In this document: positions 8,436-17,063 of the stretch, piece by piece
How positions within the stretch are numbered: the first letter of the stretch is position 1
How the letters are laid out: each line of letters starts with the position of its first letter
DNA from: an uncultured Merdimonas sp.
GTDB lineage: Bacteria > Bacillota > Clostridia > Lachnospirales > Lachnospiraceae
NCBI GenBank assembly: GCA_944378225.1
Contig: CALWGE010000119.1
Span: forward strand, 1 to 41,238
Direction of reading: 5' to 3'
DNA length: 41,238 nucleotides
Notes under the pieces: generated by a model
Told to the model about the DNA's origin: nothing
Seen by the model: the letters and a program-made list of their open reading frames with translations, nothing else
Database searches by the model: none
Position numbers and translations under genes: made by a program

Positions 8436-9269
8436 TTACTTCGCCTCAGCCTTTTTCTTCATAACAACCAGCACCGCCAGCGCCAGCACGGCGGCCACGA
8501 TGATGCCCACGGCAAAGGAGGTGCCGCTCTCGGCCCAGGAAGCCTCCCAGTCGATGAGTTCCAGGCCGCTGGTGGCCAGCATCTCGGCCACAACAGCGCA
8601 CACAAAGGCCACGGCGCAGCCCGCCAGCGTCTTGCCGCTGAGGGCGGGGGCGGCGGTTTCCGGCGTGCGGGGGCTCATGCCCAGCAGCGGCTCGATCTTG
8701 CCGTAAAGACGGGGCACCAGGTAGAGCGTGGGCAGCAGGCAGAAGAAGATGCCGGAGAACAGCAGGTCGTTGAGGAAGGCAAAGCCCTCGGTGGCAAAAA
8801 CGCTTTCCGGCAGACCGGCCACAGCCTCGAAATCCTCCACGGCGAACTGCACCTTGCAGATATCCACGATGGTGCCCATGAGCAGCTGGGCGCCGGTGCC
8901 CAGGAAGGCCGCAATGCCCACCATGCGGGTGTTGCGGGGGTCACGCACCAGACGGCCCGCCAGGTAAACGCCGATGGTGACGGTGATGAACTTTTCCAGC
9001 TCGCCCAGGCCGCCGAACTGGCCCAGCATGATCTCGCTGAAGACCAGCTCGCCGGTGGCCGCGCCCAGCGCCGCCGACAGGGGATCAAACAGCATGGCCA
9101 GCACCAGCGGGATGAACAGGAAATACTCTACAGAAAATTCCACCAGGCCGACCTGGAATTTCGGGATCAGCTCGGTAAACAGTGTGGCCAGGCCGTACAG
9201 CGACATGGTCAGCACAAAGACCATCAGTTTCTGGGACTGATTCATCGTCTTGGTTTGCGTCGGATTCAT
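8436..9269 (-). CDS. Predicted ECF transporter S component, substrate unknown
   Basis: 277 aa membrane protein, first gene of the operon. The start MNPTQTKTMNQS at 9269 follows GGGGAGG by about ten bases. There are around six or seven hydrophobic segments (LMVFVLTMSLYGLATLF, FLFIPLVLAMLF, GIAAFLGTGAQLLMG, a last one ending in KKKAEAK). The AALGAATGELVFSEIMLGQFGG region resembles S-component substrate loops. It carries no signature that I can tie to riboflavin, thiamine, folate, biotin or cobalt binders. The call rests on hydrophobicity and on immediate coupling to EcfA/EcfT. PHP and RpiR partners hint at a phosphorylated or sugar-like substrate; this is inference. Confidence 0.7.
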   Translation of the reverse strand: MNPTQTKTMNQSQKLMVFVLTMSLYGLATLFTELIPKFQVGLVEFSVEYFLFIPLVLAMLFDPLSAALGAATGELVFSEIMLGQFGGLGELEKFITVTIGVYLAGRLVRDPRNTRMVGIAAFLGTGAQLLMGTIVDICKVQFAVEDFEAVAGLPESVFATEGFAFLNDLLFSGIFFCLLPTLYLVPRLYGKIEPLLGMSPRTPETAAPALSGKTLAGCAVAFVCAVVAEMLATSGLELIDWEASWAESGTSFAVGIIVAAVLALAVLVVMKKKAEAK

Positions 9270-9330
9270 AACGGATTGCCTCCCCAATTTTCGTTTGCTC
9301 TGTTTCGTCCCCTTTGCGGGGTACGGTTTC

Positions 9331-9383
9331 ATTGTAGGCCGGTTATGAAAGTTTCTCCACCATGAAGCGGTAAAATGAAAGTT
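9331..9383 (-). promoter_or_regulatory. ECF operon promoter with two AraC-type direct repeats
   Basis: On the minus strand a TACAAT -10 (9331-9336) lacks a recognisable -35. Instead the direct repeat ATGAAAGTT (plus-strand reading) occurs at 9345-9353 and 9375-9383, exactly 30 bp apart. The nearer copy lies where RNA polymerase would contact the -35. This is the geometry of an AraC-activated promoter; the AraC gene is immediately upstream. Confidence 0.5.
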
Positions 9384-9433
9384 AATTTTCAGTAAAATAG
9401 CCCCAGGGTAGCCCGGCACGGCCCAAAACCGCA

Positions 9434-9469
9434 GCAATCCCCGGCGCCCAGGCGCCGGGGATTGCTTTC
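9434..9469. terminator. Strong hairpin between AraC and ECF operon
   Basis: A perfect 15-bp inverted repeat (9434-9448, 9451-9465) with a two-base loop sits just past the AraC stop codon. The T-rich tract is better on the plus side (TTTCT) than on the minus side (TTTTGG after five bases), so minus-strand efficiency is uncertain. Confidence 0.55.
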
Positions 9470-9478
9470 TCCATGATT

Positions 9479-10306
9479 TTACGGGGCGGGCGGGGTCTCC
9501 CCCTGCCGCCCCTGCTGCCGGAACGCCTGGGGCGAAAGGCCGTACACCGCCCGGAACATCCGCCAGAAGTACCCGTAATTGTGGAAGCCCACCTCCAGCA
9601 TGATGGTTTCCAGCGGGTCCCGGGTGGACAGCATCCGCTTTTTGGCCTGTTCCAGCCGGTGGCGCACCACATATTGCAGGGGGCTGAGCCCGGTGACCTT
9701 TTTGAACCGTTTGCAGAAATACCCGCTGCTGTACCCCGCTGCCGCGGCCAGCTGTTCCAGGGTGACGGGTTCCCGGTAATGGCGGTGGATGTAGGCCAGC
9801 GCCTGCCGCACCGGGGCATCGTCCCCGGGGCTGCGCCCGCCCCCCGCCGCGGCCTGCCGCAGCAGCCCCGCCAGCAGCCACAGCATCCGGCTTTTCCAGG
9901 CCAGCAGCTGCCAGGGTTCGGGCCGGGGCGGCAGCGCCAGGGAGAGAAAGAAATCCTCCCCAAAGGTCGGTTCCTCCGTCTGGAAGATCACCGGCGGCAG
10001 CTCGTCCAGCGCCGCCAGCGGGCGGGCGGCTTCGTCCGGGTCAAACTCCACAAACACCGACCGGTAGACCCCCACGCCCTCCACCGCCATGCCGGGGCGG
10101 CGCACGAACACCGTGTGGGGGATGGTCTGCAGGGGCAGCCCGTCGGTGAGGATATACCCGCTGCGGGAAAAGACAATATACTCTATCTCATAGTGGCGCA
10201 CCACACGGCGGCCATAGCTCTGGCTGGGGCGGGTATGCAGCACCTGCCCGCAGTCGTGCCAGCCCACAAACACCGGCGAAACGCCCTGCAGCCCTGCTTC
10301 TTCCAT
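9479..10306 (-). CDS. AraC-family transcriptional regulator
   Basis: 275 aa. The start MEEAGLQGVSPVF at 10306 is the first ATG with an upstream AAGGCGGG. The N-terminal half is a cupin-like sensor region (HYEIEYIVFSRSGYILTDG). The C-terminal 100 residues hold the double helix-turn-helix: LEQLAAAAGYSSGYFCKRFKKVTGLSPLQYV and IMLEVGFHNYGYFWRMFRAVYGLSP. It is divergent from the beta-helix enzyme and upstream of the ECF operon, so it may control both. The ligand is unknown, probably a sugar. Confidence 0.92.
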   Translation of the reverse strand: MEEAGLQGVSPVFVGWHDCGQVLHTRPSQSYGRRVVRHYEIEYIVFSRSGYILTDGLPLQTIPHTVFVRRPGMAVEGVGVYRSVFVEFDPDEAARPLAALDELPPVIFQTEEPTFGEDFFLSLALPPRPEPWQLLAWKSRMLWLLAGLLRQAAAGGGRSPGDDAPVRQALAYIHRHYREPVTLEQLAAAAGYSSGYFCKRFKKVTGLSPLQYVVRHRLEQAKKRMLSTRDPLETIMLEVGFHNYGYFWRMFRAVYGLSPQAFRQQGRQGETPPAP

Positions 10307-10349
10307 GCCGGTCCCGCCTTTCCCGCCCCGGGGCGTGTACTTTGCCGCC

Positions 10350-10358
10350 ATTATAGCA
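10350..10358 (-). promoter_or_regulatory. Extended -10 promoter of the AraC gene
   Basis: TGCTATAAT on the minus strand is a perfect extended -10, about 45 bp upstream of the AraC start codon. The -35 match is poor. Confidence 0.55.
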
Positions 10359-10467
10359 CGAGAGGACAAAATTGTGTAGGTTTGCCGCAAAATCGGGCAT
10401 GGGAAATCCCCCCGGGGTGTGGTACGCTGGGGGCAGAACCCACAATCCATGCAGGAGGAACAGCACG

Positions 10468-12324
10468 ATGATCTACCATGTGGCACAGCAGGCCGCACCG
10501 GCGGGGGATGGTTCCGCCGCCCGGCCGTTTTCCACCATCGGGGCGGCGGCAGCCGCCGCACAGCCGGGGGATACCGTCCTCATCCACGGCGGCATCTACC
10601 GGGAATGGGTATCGCCGCCCCGGGGCGGTACCTCCGACGAAGCGCGCATCTGTTACCGGGGCGCCGAAGGGGAATGGCCGGTGATCTCCGCCGCCGAACC
10701 GCTGACCGGCTGGCAGCCCTGGGGCAGCGGCGTCTGGCGGGCCGAAGCAGACAACGCCCTTTTTGGGGATTGCAACCCTTACAGGGAGGTGCTGGCCGGG
10801 GACTGGTTCGACGGCCTGGGCCAGACCCACCACACCGGGGAGGTATTTGCCGACGGCCAGGCCCTGGCGGAAGCGGCCTCCCTGGACGACCTGATGGCAG
10901 GCACTTCGGGCCGGGATGGGGAATGGTTTGCCGAAGTGCAGCCTGACCGCACCGTGTTCTACGCCCGGTTCCGCGGGCAGGACCCCAACACCCTGGCCGT
11001 GGAGATCAGTGTGCGGCCCTTCTGCTTCTTCCCCCGGGAGGAAGGCATCCCCTACATCACCCTTTCCGGGGTGGAGTGCTGCTGCGCCGCCACCCAGTGG
11101 GCCCCGCCCACCGCCTTCCAGCCCGGGGCGGTCGGCCCCCACTGGAGCAAAGGCTGGGTGATCGAAAACTGCCGCATCCACGACGCCAAGTGCTGCGGCA
11201 TCAGCCTGGGCAAGAACCGGGACCCCCAGGACAACCGCTGGAGCCGAGACCCCGCCAAGGGCGGCGCCCAGACCTACACCGAGATGATCTTTTCCGCCCT
11301 GGGGAAGGGCTGGTGCCGCGAAAGCATCGGCGGGCACCTTGTCCGCGGCAACGAGATCTGGAACTGCGGTCAGGCCGGGATCGTGGGCTGCATGGGCGGC
11401 GCGTTCTGCCGCATCACCGGCAACCACATCCACCACATCGCCCTGGGACAGCGGTTCACCGGGGCGGAGGTCGCCGGCATCAAGCTCCACGCCGCCATCG
11501 ACACCCTGATCCAGGGCAACGCCATCCACCACTGTTTCCGGGGGCTCTGGCTGGACTGGCAGGCCCAGGGGGCGGTGGTGCGCGGCAACGCCTTGTTCCG
11601 CAACGGGCCGGAGGAGGACCTGTTCCTGGAAGTGTGCCACGGGCCCTGCCTGGTGGAAAACAATCTGCTGCTGTCCGCTTCCAGTTTCCTGGATGTATCC
11701 CAGGGCACGGCCTGCCTGCACAACCTGTTTGCAGGCAAACTGTTTGCCACCCCCGATACCAACCGCTTTACCCCCTATCACCAGCCCCATTCCACCCGGG
11801 TGGCGGGCGTGATGCTGGTGTACGGCGGGGACGACCGGTTTTTGAACAACATCTTTTTGCGGGGAGAGGGCACCGACGCGGTGCGGGGCGAATACGGCAC
11901 CAAAGCCTATGAAGCCTACAGTGCCGAAGCCCCCGCGCGCAGCACCCGGGACGACACCCCCGCCGCCGACCTGGGCCGCACCCTGCCCATGACGGTGCGC
12001 AGCAACCTGTACCTGAACGGCGCGGCCCCCTGGTCCCACGAGAAGGACGCCCGGGTGATGACCCACCGGCCGGTGCGGCTGGCGGTGGTAAAGGACCAGG
12101 GGCATTACTGGCTGGAAACCGACCTGGCCGAACACACCGCCCGCCAGTGGGGCGAGCCTGTGACCACCGCCGACCTGGGCCTGGCCTTTGAGCCGGAACA
12201 GCCCTACACCAACCCCGACGGCTCCCCGCTGGAACCGGGCCGGGATTTTGCGGGCACCGTGCGCAGCAACCCGCCGCGCATCGGCCCGCTGGAACAGTGG
12301 CCCGCCCGCCTGCTTCTGGTATGA
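10468..12324 (+). CDS. Cytosolic right-handed parallel beta-helix carbohydrate-active enzyme (GH141-like)
   Basis: 618 aa, with no signal peptide, so cytoplasmic. The start at 10468 follows GCAGGAGG. The N-terminus (GSAARPFSTIGAAAAAAQPGDTVLIHGGIYREWV) is the DUF1565/Pel-type opening of a beta-helix. The middle contains repeated coils: WVIENCRIHDAKCCGISLG, LVRGNEIWNCGQAGIVG, RITGNHIHHIALG, LIQGNAIHHCFRGLWLDWQAQG. The layout resembles proteins I recall annotated as GH141-like intracellular beta-helix glycosidases of clostridia, which act on imported plant oligosaccharides. That subfamily assignment is from memory; the fold call is firm. Divergent from an AraC regulator. It has a terminator of its own. 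Confidence 0.8.
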   Translation: MIYHVAQQAAPAGDGSAARPFSTIGAAAAAAQPGDTVLIHGGIYREWVSPPRGGTSDEARICYRGAEGEWPVISAAEPLTGWQPWGSGVWRAEADNALFGDCNPYREVLAGDWFDGLGQTHHTGEVFADGQALAEAASLDDLMAGTSGRDGEWFAEVQPDRTVFYARFRGQDPNTLAVEISVRPFCFFPREEGIPYITLSGVECCCAATQWAPPTAFQPGAVGPHWSKGWVIENCRIHDAKCCGISLGKNRDPQDNRWSRDPAKGGAQTYTEMIFSALGKGWCRESIGGHLVRGNEIWNCGQAGIVGCMGGAFCRITGNHIHHIALGQRFTGAEVAGIKLHAAIDTLIQGNAIHHCFRGLWLDWQAQGAVVRGNALFRNGPEEDLFLEVCHGPCLVENNLLLSASSFLDVSQGTACLHNLFAGKLFATPDTNRFTPYHQPHSTRVAGVMLVYGGDDRFLNNIFLRGEGTDAVRGEYGTKAYEAYSAEAPARSTRDDTPAADLGRTLPMTVRSNLYLNGAAPWSHEKDARVMTHRPVRLAVVKDQGHYWLETDLAEHTARQWGEPVTTADLGLAFEPEQPYTNPDGSPLEPGRDFAGTVRSNPPRIGPLEQWPARLLLV

Positions 12325-12398
12325 TTTGCCCCCAAACGGCCTCACCCCTGCCCCGAGGCACCGGCGTAAGACACTTCTGCAATGCCCCATCCCCCTCT

Positions 12399-12458
12399 GC
12401 GGTCCGGCCGCGGCGAACCGATCTTCGGTCCTGCCCGGCCGGGCCGCTTTCTTTTTTG
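12399..12458 (+). terminator. Rho-independent terminator after the beta-helix gene
   Basis: A 12-bp stem with one G-T pair (12399-12410 with 12436-12447) is followed by TTTCTTTTTT. Confidence 0.75.
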
Positions 12459-12468
12459 CAAAAGGCGA

Positions 12469-12497
12469 TTGACGGCGCCGCCGGGCGGGGCTACAAT
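12469..12497 (+). promoter_or_regulatory. Promoter of the two-gene ABC exporter
   Basis: TTGACG (12469-12474), a 17-bp spacer and TACAAT (12492-12497) lie 60 bp before the ATPase start codon. Confidence 0.75.
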
Positions 12498-12557
12498 AGG
12501 GCCAACACCGAAATGGGGTGCGCGCAGGCTGCCGCCCCCATAGAAGGAGGAGGAACC

Positions 12558-13391
12558 ATGCGTGTCATCGACATTGAAAAGTTGACGCGGGATTACGGCA
12601 GCGGCAAAGGCATCTTTGACGTATCCTTCCAGGTCAACGAGGGGGAGGTGTTCGGGTTTCTGGGGCCCAACGGCGCGGGCAAAACCACGACCATCCGGCA
12701 CCTGATGGGCTTTATCAAGGCCAAAAGCGGCCGCTGCACCATCCGGGGTATGGACTGCTGGCAGGAACGCTGCAAGATTCAGGAACATCTGGGGTATATT
12801 CCCGGCGAGATCAGCTTTTTTGACGATATGACCGGCACGGAATACCTGAAATTTCTGGCGGGGTACCGGCGGCTGAAAACCGCCAACCGCATGGCCGAAA
12901 TGATGGACCGCTTTGAGCTGGACCCCAAAAGCAAGATCAAAAAGATGAGCAAGGGCACCAAGCAGAAGCTGGGCATTGTGGCGGCCTTTATGCACGACCC
13001 CGAGATCCTGATCCTGGACGAGCCCACCACCGGCCTGGACCCCCTGATGCAGAGCCGCTTTGTGGAACTGCTGGCCGAAGAAAAAAGCAAAGGCAAAACG
13101 ATCCTGCTTTCCAGCCATATTTTTGAAGAGGTGGAACGCACCTGCAGCCGCGTGGGCATCATCCGCCAGGGCAAAATCGTGACGCTGGATTCGGTGGAGG
13201 CCCTGCGCAAACGGCATGTGCGCGCCTACCAGGTCACGCTGGAATCCGAGGCGCTGGCCCGCTCCTTTGCGGCGGATTTCGGCGGCAGCTGCCAGGGCCG
13301 GACGGTGACGGTAGCGGCCCGGCAAAGCCTGGAGGATATCTTTATGCACTATTACGGAGGGGGTGACCACGATGAACGGGACCCTGTATAA
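12558..13391 (+). CDS. ABC exporter ATP-binding protein
   Basis: 277 aa single-domain ATPase of the antibiotic/multidrug export (CcmA/NatA-like) type. The start follows GAAGGAGGAGG. Walker A GPNGAGKTTT (about 37-46), the Q-loop IPGEISFFDDM, signature MSKGTKQKLGIVAAFM (the S-K-G-T variant common in exporters), Walker B ILILDEPTTGLDP and SSHIFEEVERTC are present. The last 50 residues are a short regulatory tail. It overlaps the permease gene by 20 bp. Exporters of this type expel peptides or toxic compounds; nothing here shows which. Confidence 0.93.
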   Translation: MRVIDIEKLTRDYGSGKGIFDVSFQVNEGEVFGFLGPNGAGKTTTIRHLMGFIKAKSGRCTIRGMDCWQERCKIQEHLGYIPGEISFFDDMTGTEYLKFLAGYRRLKTANRMAEMMDRFELDPKSKIKKMSKGTKQKLGIVAAFMHDPEILILDEPTTGLDPLMQSRFVELLAEEKSKGKTILLSSHIFEEVERTCSRVGIIRQGKIVTLDSVEALRKRHVRAYQVTLESEALARSFAADFGGSCQGRTVTVAARQSLEDIFMHYYGGGDHDERDPV

Positions 13392-14169
13392 GCGCGAAAT
13401 GAAAGGCAGCGTAAAACTGCTTTTGATCTTTGGCGCCGTGATCACGCTGTATGTGACCATCATCACCACCATGTACGAGCCGGAAATGATGGCCACCCTG
13501 GACAGCTTTTACGAGGTCATGCCCGAAATGATGGCCGCCGTGGGCATGAAAGCCGGCGCCACCTCCCTCATCGGGTTCATGATCTCCTACCTGTACGGTT
13601 TTATCCTGCTGGTGTTCCCCATGGTGTTCTGCATCCTGCGCGGCAACGGCCTCATCGGCCGCTATGTGGACCGGGGGTCCATGGCGGCGCTGGTCGCCGC
13701 CCCGGTGCGCCGCAGCACCATCGCCTGCACCCAGATGTCCGTGCTGGTCAGCGGCATTGTGCTGCTGGCAGGCTATACCACCGCGCTGGAATACGCGGTG
13801 GCGGAAAGCAGCTTCCCCGGAGAGCTGCCCCTGGACCAGCTGCTGACGGTAAACACCGGGCTGCTCTGCCTGCACCTGTTCCTGGGGGGCATCTGCTTCC
13901 TGGCCTCCTGCCTTTTCTCCGACGCCAAATACAGCGTGGGGTTCGGCGCGGGCATCCCCGCCCTGATGTACGTATTGCAGATGCTGGCCAACTCCGGCGG
14001 CAAAGCCGAGAACGCCAAGTATTTCACCGCCTTTACCCTGTTTGACGCCAACGGCCTTGCGGCCGGGGAAACCGCCGCCCTGGGCGGTGCTTTTGCCCTG
14101 CTGGCCGGGGCCGTGGTGTTGTATGCCGTCGGCATCACGGTGTTCTGCCGCAAGGACCTGCACATCTGA
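13372..14169 (+). CDS. ABC exporter permease
   Basis: 265 aa, with about six hydrophobic segments (LLLIFGAVITLYVTIITT, SLIGFMISYLYGFILLVFPM, MSVLVSGIVLLAGYTT, the C-terminal FALLAGAVVLYAVGITVF). The start ATG at 13372 is preferred over GTG at 13363 because GGAGGGGG lies 8 bases upstream. It resembles ABC-2 type permeases partnered with CcmA-like ATPases. Translationally coupled to the ATPase. Confidence 0.85.
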   Translation: MNGTLYKREMKGSVKLLLIFGAVITLYVTIITTMYEPEMMATLDSFYEVMPEMMAAVGMKAGATSLIGFMISYLYGFILLVFPMVFCILRGNGLIGRYVDRGSMAALVAAPVRRSTIACTQMSVLVSGIVLLAGYTTALEYAVAESSFPGELPLDQLLTVNTGLLCLHLFLGGICFLASCLFSDAKYSVGFGAGIPALMYVLQMLANSGGKAENAKYFTAFTLFDANGLAAGETAALGGAFALLAGAVVLYAVGITVFCRKDLHI

Positions 14170-14194
14170 CGGCGGCACCCCGGCGAAAACAGGA

Positions 14195-14223
14195 TTGCCA
14201 TTTTCCCCGTGCCACCGTATAAT
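14195..14223 (+). promoter_or_regulatory. Promoter of the coiled-coil protein gene
   Basis: TTGCCA (14195-14200), a 17-bp spacer and consensus TATAAT (14218-14223) lie 77 bp before the start codon. Confidence 0.75.
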
Positions 14224-14300
14224 GAAAGCAGGAACACCCCGGGGCAAAGGGGCGCGCCTGCGCCCGCCCCTTGCGGCACAACAAAAAGGAAGGGAACGCC

Positions 14301-15236
14301 ATGACATGCTATGATGAACCCCTGCGCCAGCTGCAGGCCCAGTGTGCAAGAAAGAAAAAGCTGGAAGCCGCCGCTGCGGAACTGCGCGCCCAGCGGGACG
14401 CCTACGCCCGCCGGGCCGAGGAATGCAGACGGCGGTTGTCCGACGAAGAGGCGGATGTGACGCGGCTGGAACAGCCGAGCCTGACGGCCTTTTTCTACAA
14501 CGTCCTGGGGAAAATGGAGGAGAAACTTTCCAAGGAACAGCGGGAAGTCTATGCTGCCCAGCTGCAGTACGATGCCGCCGCCCGGGAATTGCAGGGCGCT
14601 GAGGAAGAATTGCAGCGGTGCGAAGCGGAACTGCGCCCCCTGCAGGGATGCGAGGCGCGCTATGCCGCCCTTCTGCAGGAAAAGACCCGGGCCGTGAAAG
14701 CGGCGGGCGGTGCGGTTGCGGAACAGATTTTGCAGCGGGAGGAGCGGGCTGGATACCTGACAGACCAGAAGCAGGAACTGCTGGAAGCACAGCAGGCCGG
14801 CGACGCCGCCCTGGCCTGTGCCGACCGGATCCTTGCCGAACTGAGCAGCGCGGAAGGCTGGGGCACCTGGGACCTGATGGGCGGCGGTATGCTCAGCGAC
14901 CTGGCCAAGCACAGCCACCTGGACGACGCCCAGGCCGCCGTGGGCGAACTGCAAACCCACCTGCGCCATTTCAAAACCGAGCTGGCCGACGTCACCATCG
15001 ACGCCAACCTGCAGGTGAACATTGAGGGATTCCTGCGGGTAGCCGACTATTTCTTCGACGGCCTTCTGGCCGACTGGGCGGTGCTGGACCAGATCCGCAC
15101 CTCCCGGGAACAGGTGCAGCACACCCGCAGCCAGATCTGCGAGGTATTGGGCCAGCTGCGGGCGCTGCAAGCCCGGGCCGAGGAGGAGCAGGCCCGCATT
15201 GCCCGGGAGATCGAGCAGCTGGTGGCCGGCGCGTGA
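14301..15236 (+). CDS. Coiled-coil protein of unknown function
   Basis: 311 aa, soluble. Residues 10-185 are almost continuous charged/Ala/Leu heptad-like sequence (RKKKLEAAAAELRAQRDAY, QREVYAAQLQYDAAARELQG). The middle carries a non-coiled block, WGTWDLMGGGMLSDLAKHSHLDDA, which looks like the conserved core of a widespread uncharacterised coiled-coil family. A second coil (QALRALQAR region) closes the protein. No catalytic motif or signal peptide is seen. Single-gene unit with its own promoter and terminator. Function not known. Confidence 0.75.
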   Translation: MTCYDEPLRQLQAQCARKKKLEAAAAELRAQRDAYARRAEECRRRLSDEEADVTRLEQPSLTAFFYNVLGKMEEKLSKEQREVYAAQLQYDAAARELQGAEEELQRCEAELRPLQGCEARYAALLQEKTRAVKAAGGAVAEQILQREERAGYLTDQKQELLEAQQAGDAALACADRILAELSSAEGWGTWDLMGGGMLSDLAKHSHLDDAQAAVGELQTHLRHFKTELADVTIDANLQVNIEGFLRVADYFFDGLLADWAVLDQIRTSREQVQHTRSQICEVLGQLRALQARAEEEQARIAREIEQLVAGA

Positions 15237-15323
15237 GGGAGGCTTCGCCGTCCCCCGCCGCAAGGCCCCGGGCCGGGTACCGCCCACAAACCCGGACGTG
15301 TTGCCCAATCTGGCACAACCAAA

Positions 15324-15361
15324 GAAAAGGCCGCTGCAGAGCCCTGCAGCGGCCTTAATTT
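15324..15361. terminator. Bidirectional terminator between convergent genes
   Basis: AAGGCCGCTGCAG (15327-15339) and CTGCAGCGGCCTT (15344-15356) form a 13-bp stem with a four-base loop. It is followed by AATTTTT on the plus strand and TTCTTT on the minus strand, so it serves both the coiled-coil gene and the anti-sigma gene. Confidence 0.85.
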
Positions 15362-16444
15362 TTAGGGGATCGGTATCTCGATGCCGCTCACGATTACCGA
15401 GGCAACCGAGGCGGGGGCAAGTATGGTGCCGAATTCACAGCGCACGGCATAGCAGGGGCCGTCAAAGTCCGGTAAACCGGTACCGGAGCCTTCGGCGGTG
15501 CGGTGGCCCGCCCCCTCCCATCCTTCGGGAAGGGTGCAAGTGGTGCCATCCTGCATGGTAAGGGAAATCGGGACCCGGCTGAGGATATCCCGTACCTGAG
15601 AATCCGCCGGGTGTTCTGCGAAGATGACCTCTACCTGCAGCGGCGTAAGCCGCACCTGGGCGATGGGGACACCGGTCTGGGGTTCTATGGCATCCGCCGG
15701 GGCCTGCACGGTGATGGCGGGCCGGGATTCCGGCAGCATAAAGGAGAAGGTCATGTTCCCTTCCCACTCCCAGGCGGTGCTGGTGGAGCCGTCGGCAGCC
15801 TCGGTATTGCCGTAGAGAGCCAAAATCTCCAACCGGACCGTATCCCCCGCCTGCAACCCCTCATGGTCTGCTGTCAGCATGAGGGGCACCGTGGTGTCAG
15901 TGGGGTCCGGGTCTTCCAACGCGCGGCTGCCGACGCTGCCGCTCCCGTTTTGCAGCGGGTTGGTCGGCTTCAGGGTAGCGAACGGATGGTAGTTCAGGGC
16001 CGGGTCATACCGTCCTTCCTCAAAGGTGATCTGCGCGGGGATATAGGCCACCGAGCCGTCGTCCAGGATGCCTTCCAGGGTGATTGTCACCCCGTCTTTC
16101 GTCTGGGAAAGGCTCATCCCTTCCCCCGGCATGCCCAGGCTTTCGGCCTGCTGCCGGCCATCGGCCCCGAAGAAAGCCCCCACCGAAAACCAGGGGAACG
16201 CACCGGAAGCCATTGCCCCCGTTCCCAGGCAGACCGCCAGCACCGCAGCCGCCACCAGCCCCCACAGCCGCCGCGGGCGTACAGCCCGGCGCACCGGTAT
16301 CTGCCGGGTGAGCGGGGGTGCCTCTTCCAGCCCGGTCTTGCGGCGCACCAGCGCCAGAATCCGTTCCGTTTCCCCCGGGTGCGGGGCCTCCTGCTGCGGC
16401 TGGGGAAGGTAATATTCTTCCATCCAATCAAACCACGTCTTCAC
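15362..16444 (-). CDS. Anti-sigma factor, DUF4179-like single-pass membrane protein
   Basis: 360 aa. The start is GTG at 16444, preceded by AAAGGGG and overlapping the sigma gene by 17 bp. An N-terminal cytoplasmic part of about 58 residues is followed by one membrane helix (LWGLVAAAVLAVCLGTGAMA) and a large outside domain resembling DUF4179 proteins (VTITLEGILDDGSVAYIPAQITFEEG). Such proteins hold the partner ECF sigma factor inactive until a surface signal arrives. The pairing with the sigma gene is clear from overlap; the signal is unknown. Confidence 0.8.
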   Translation of the reverse strand: MKTWFDWMEEYYLPQPQQEAPHPGETERILALVRRKTGLEEAPPLTRQIPVRRAVRPRRLWGLVAAAVLAVCLGTGAMASGAFPWFSVGAFFGADGRQQAESLGMPGEGMSLSQTKDGVTITLEGILDDGSVAYIPAQITFEEGRYDPALNYHPFATLKPTNPLQNGSGSVGSRALEDPDPTDTTVPLMLTADHEGLQAGDTVRLEILALYGNTEAADGSTSTAWEWEGNMTFSFMLPESRPAITVQAPADAIEPQTGVPIAQVRLTPLQVEVIFAEHPADSQVRDILSRVPISLTMQDGTTCTLPEGWEGAGHRTAEGSGTGLPDFDGPCYAVRCEFGTILAPASVASVIVSGIEIPIP

Positions 16445-17015
16445 GCGTAACGCCCCTTTCCTGTAAAATGCCCCGCAGTTTTTCCCGGCCGCGGGCCAGC
16501 CGTGTCTTGACAGTGGACAGATTCAGGCCCATATTCCGGGCAATCTGCGCAGTCTTTTCCCTTCGATAATAGTATCGCAGAAAGATTTCCCGGGTCAGCT
16601 CGTCCAGGCTGTCTACCGCCGCACGGGTCAGCTGCTCCAGTTCCCGACGCTCCAGGTTCTGCATCTCCTGCTCCCCAGGCCCCAGAACATCCTCTTCCAG
16701 CGGTTCCATGGGTCGTAGAGCCCGCAAACGGCTGCGGGCCTCGTTGCGGCACACAGCGGCCAGGTAGCTTTTCAGCGTGCCCCTGGAACCATCCAGACGA
16801 TCGGCTGCCTGCCACAGCTTTACAAAGGCTTCGGCGGCGGCTTCCTCTACATCCTGGGCCGAAAGTCCCTGCCCCGCCGCCCGCACCACCGCCGCGGCGT
16901 AGGCGCCGTACTGCCGCACGCAGTCTGCCAGCGCCTGCTCCTCTTTTTGCCGCAGGCCAAGCAGCAGTTTTTCGTCTTCCACAGCTTCACCTTCCTTCTC
17001 TTTTCTCTGAAACAT
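16428..17015 (-). CDS. ECF RNA polymerase sigma factor
   Basis: 195 aa. Region 2 lies at about 25-100 (AQDVEEAAAEAFVKLWQAAD, SYLAAVCRNEARSRLR). Region 4 lies at about 130-185 (LDELTREIFLRYYYRREKTAQIARNMGLNLSTVKTRLARGREKLR). The start ATG at 17015 gives a normal length; a GTG at 16982 is possible. Regulated by the overlapping anti-sigma gene. The upstream promoter would have to lie within the MATE/ABC remnant. Confidence 0.92.
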   Translation of the reverse strand: MFQRKEKEGEAVEDEKLLLGLRQKEEQALADCVRQYGAYAAAVVRAAGQGLSAQDVEEAAAEAFVKLWQAADRLDGSRGTLKSYLAAVCRNEARSRLRALRPMEPLEEDVLGPGEQEMQNLERRELEQLTRAAVDSLDELTREIFLRYYYRREKTAQIARNMGLNLSTVKTRLARGREKLRGILQERGVTREDVV

Positions 17016-17063
17016 GTTTCACTCTTCTATACGCGGCTCGACCGCTTTTGGTTGCAAAAACGC

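Noticed and set aside
6954-9365. An 803-codon plus-strand open frame opposite the ECF genes
   Set aside because: Antisense to Walker and signature motifs of the ATPase gene; no ribosome site and a biased composition.
10351-12390. A 679-codon minus-strand open frame opposite the beta-helix gene
   Set aside because: Shadow frame; the plus-strand gene has a ribosome site, a promoter-sized gap and beta-helix repeats.
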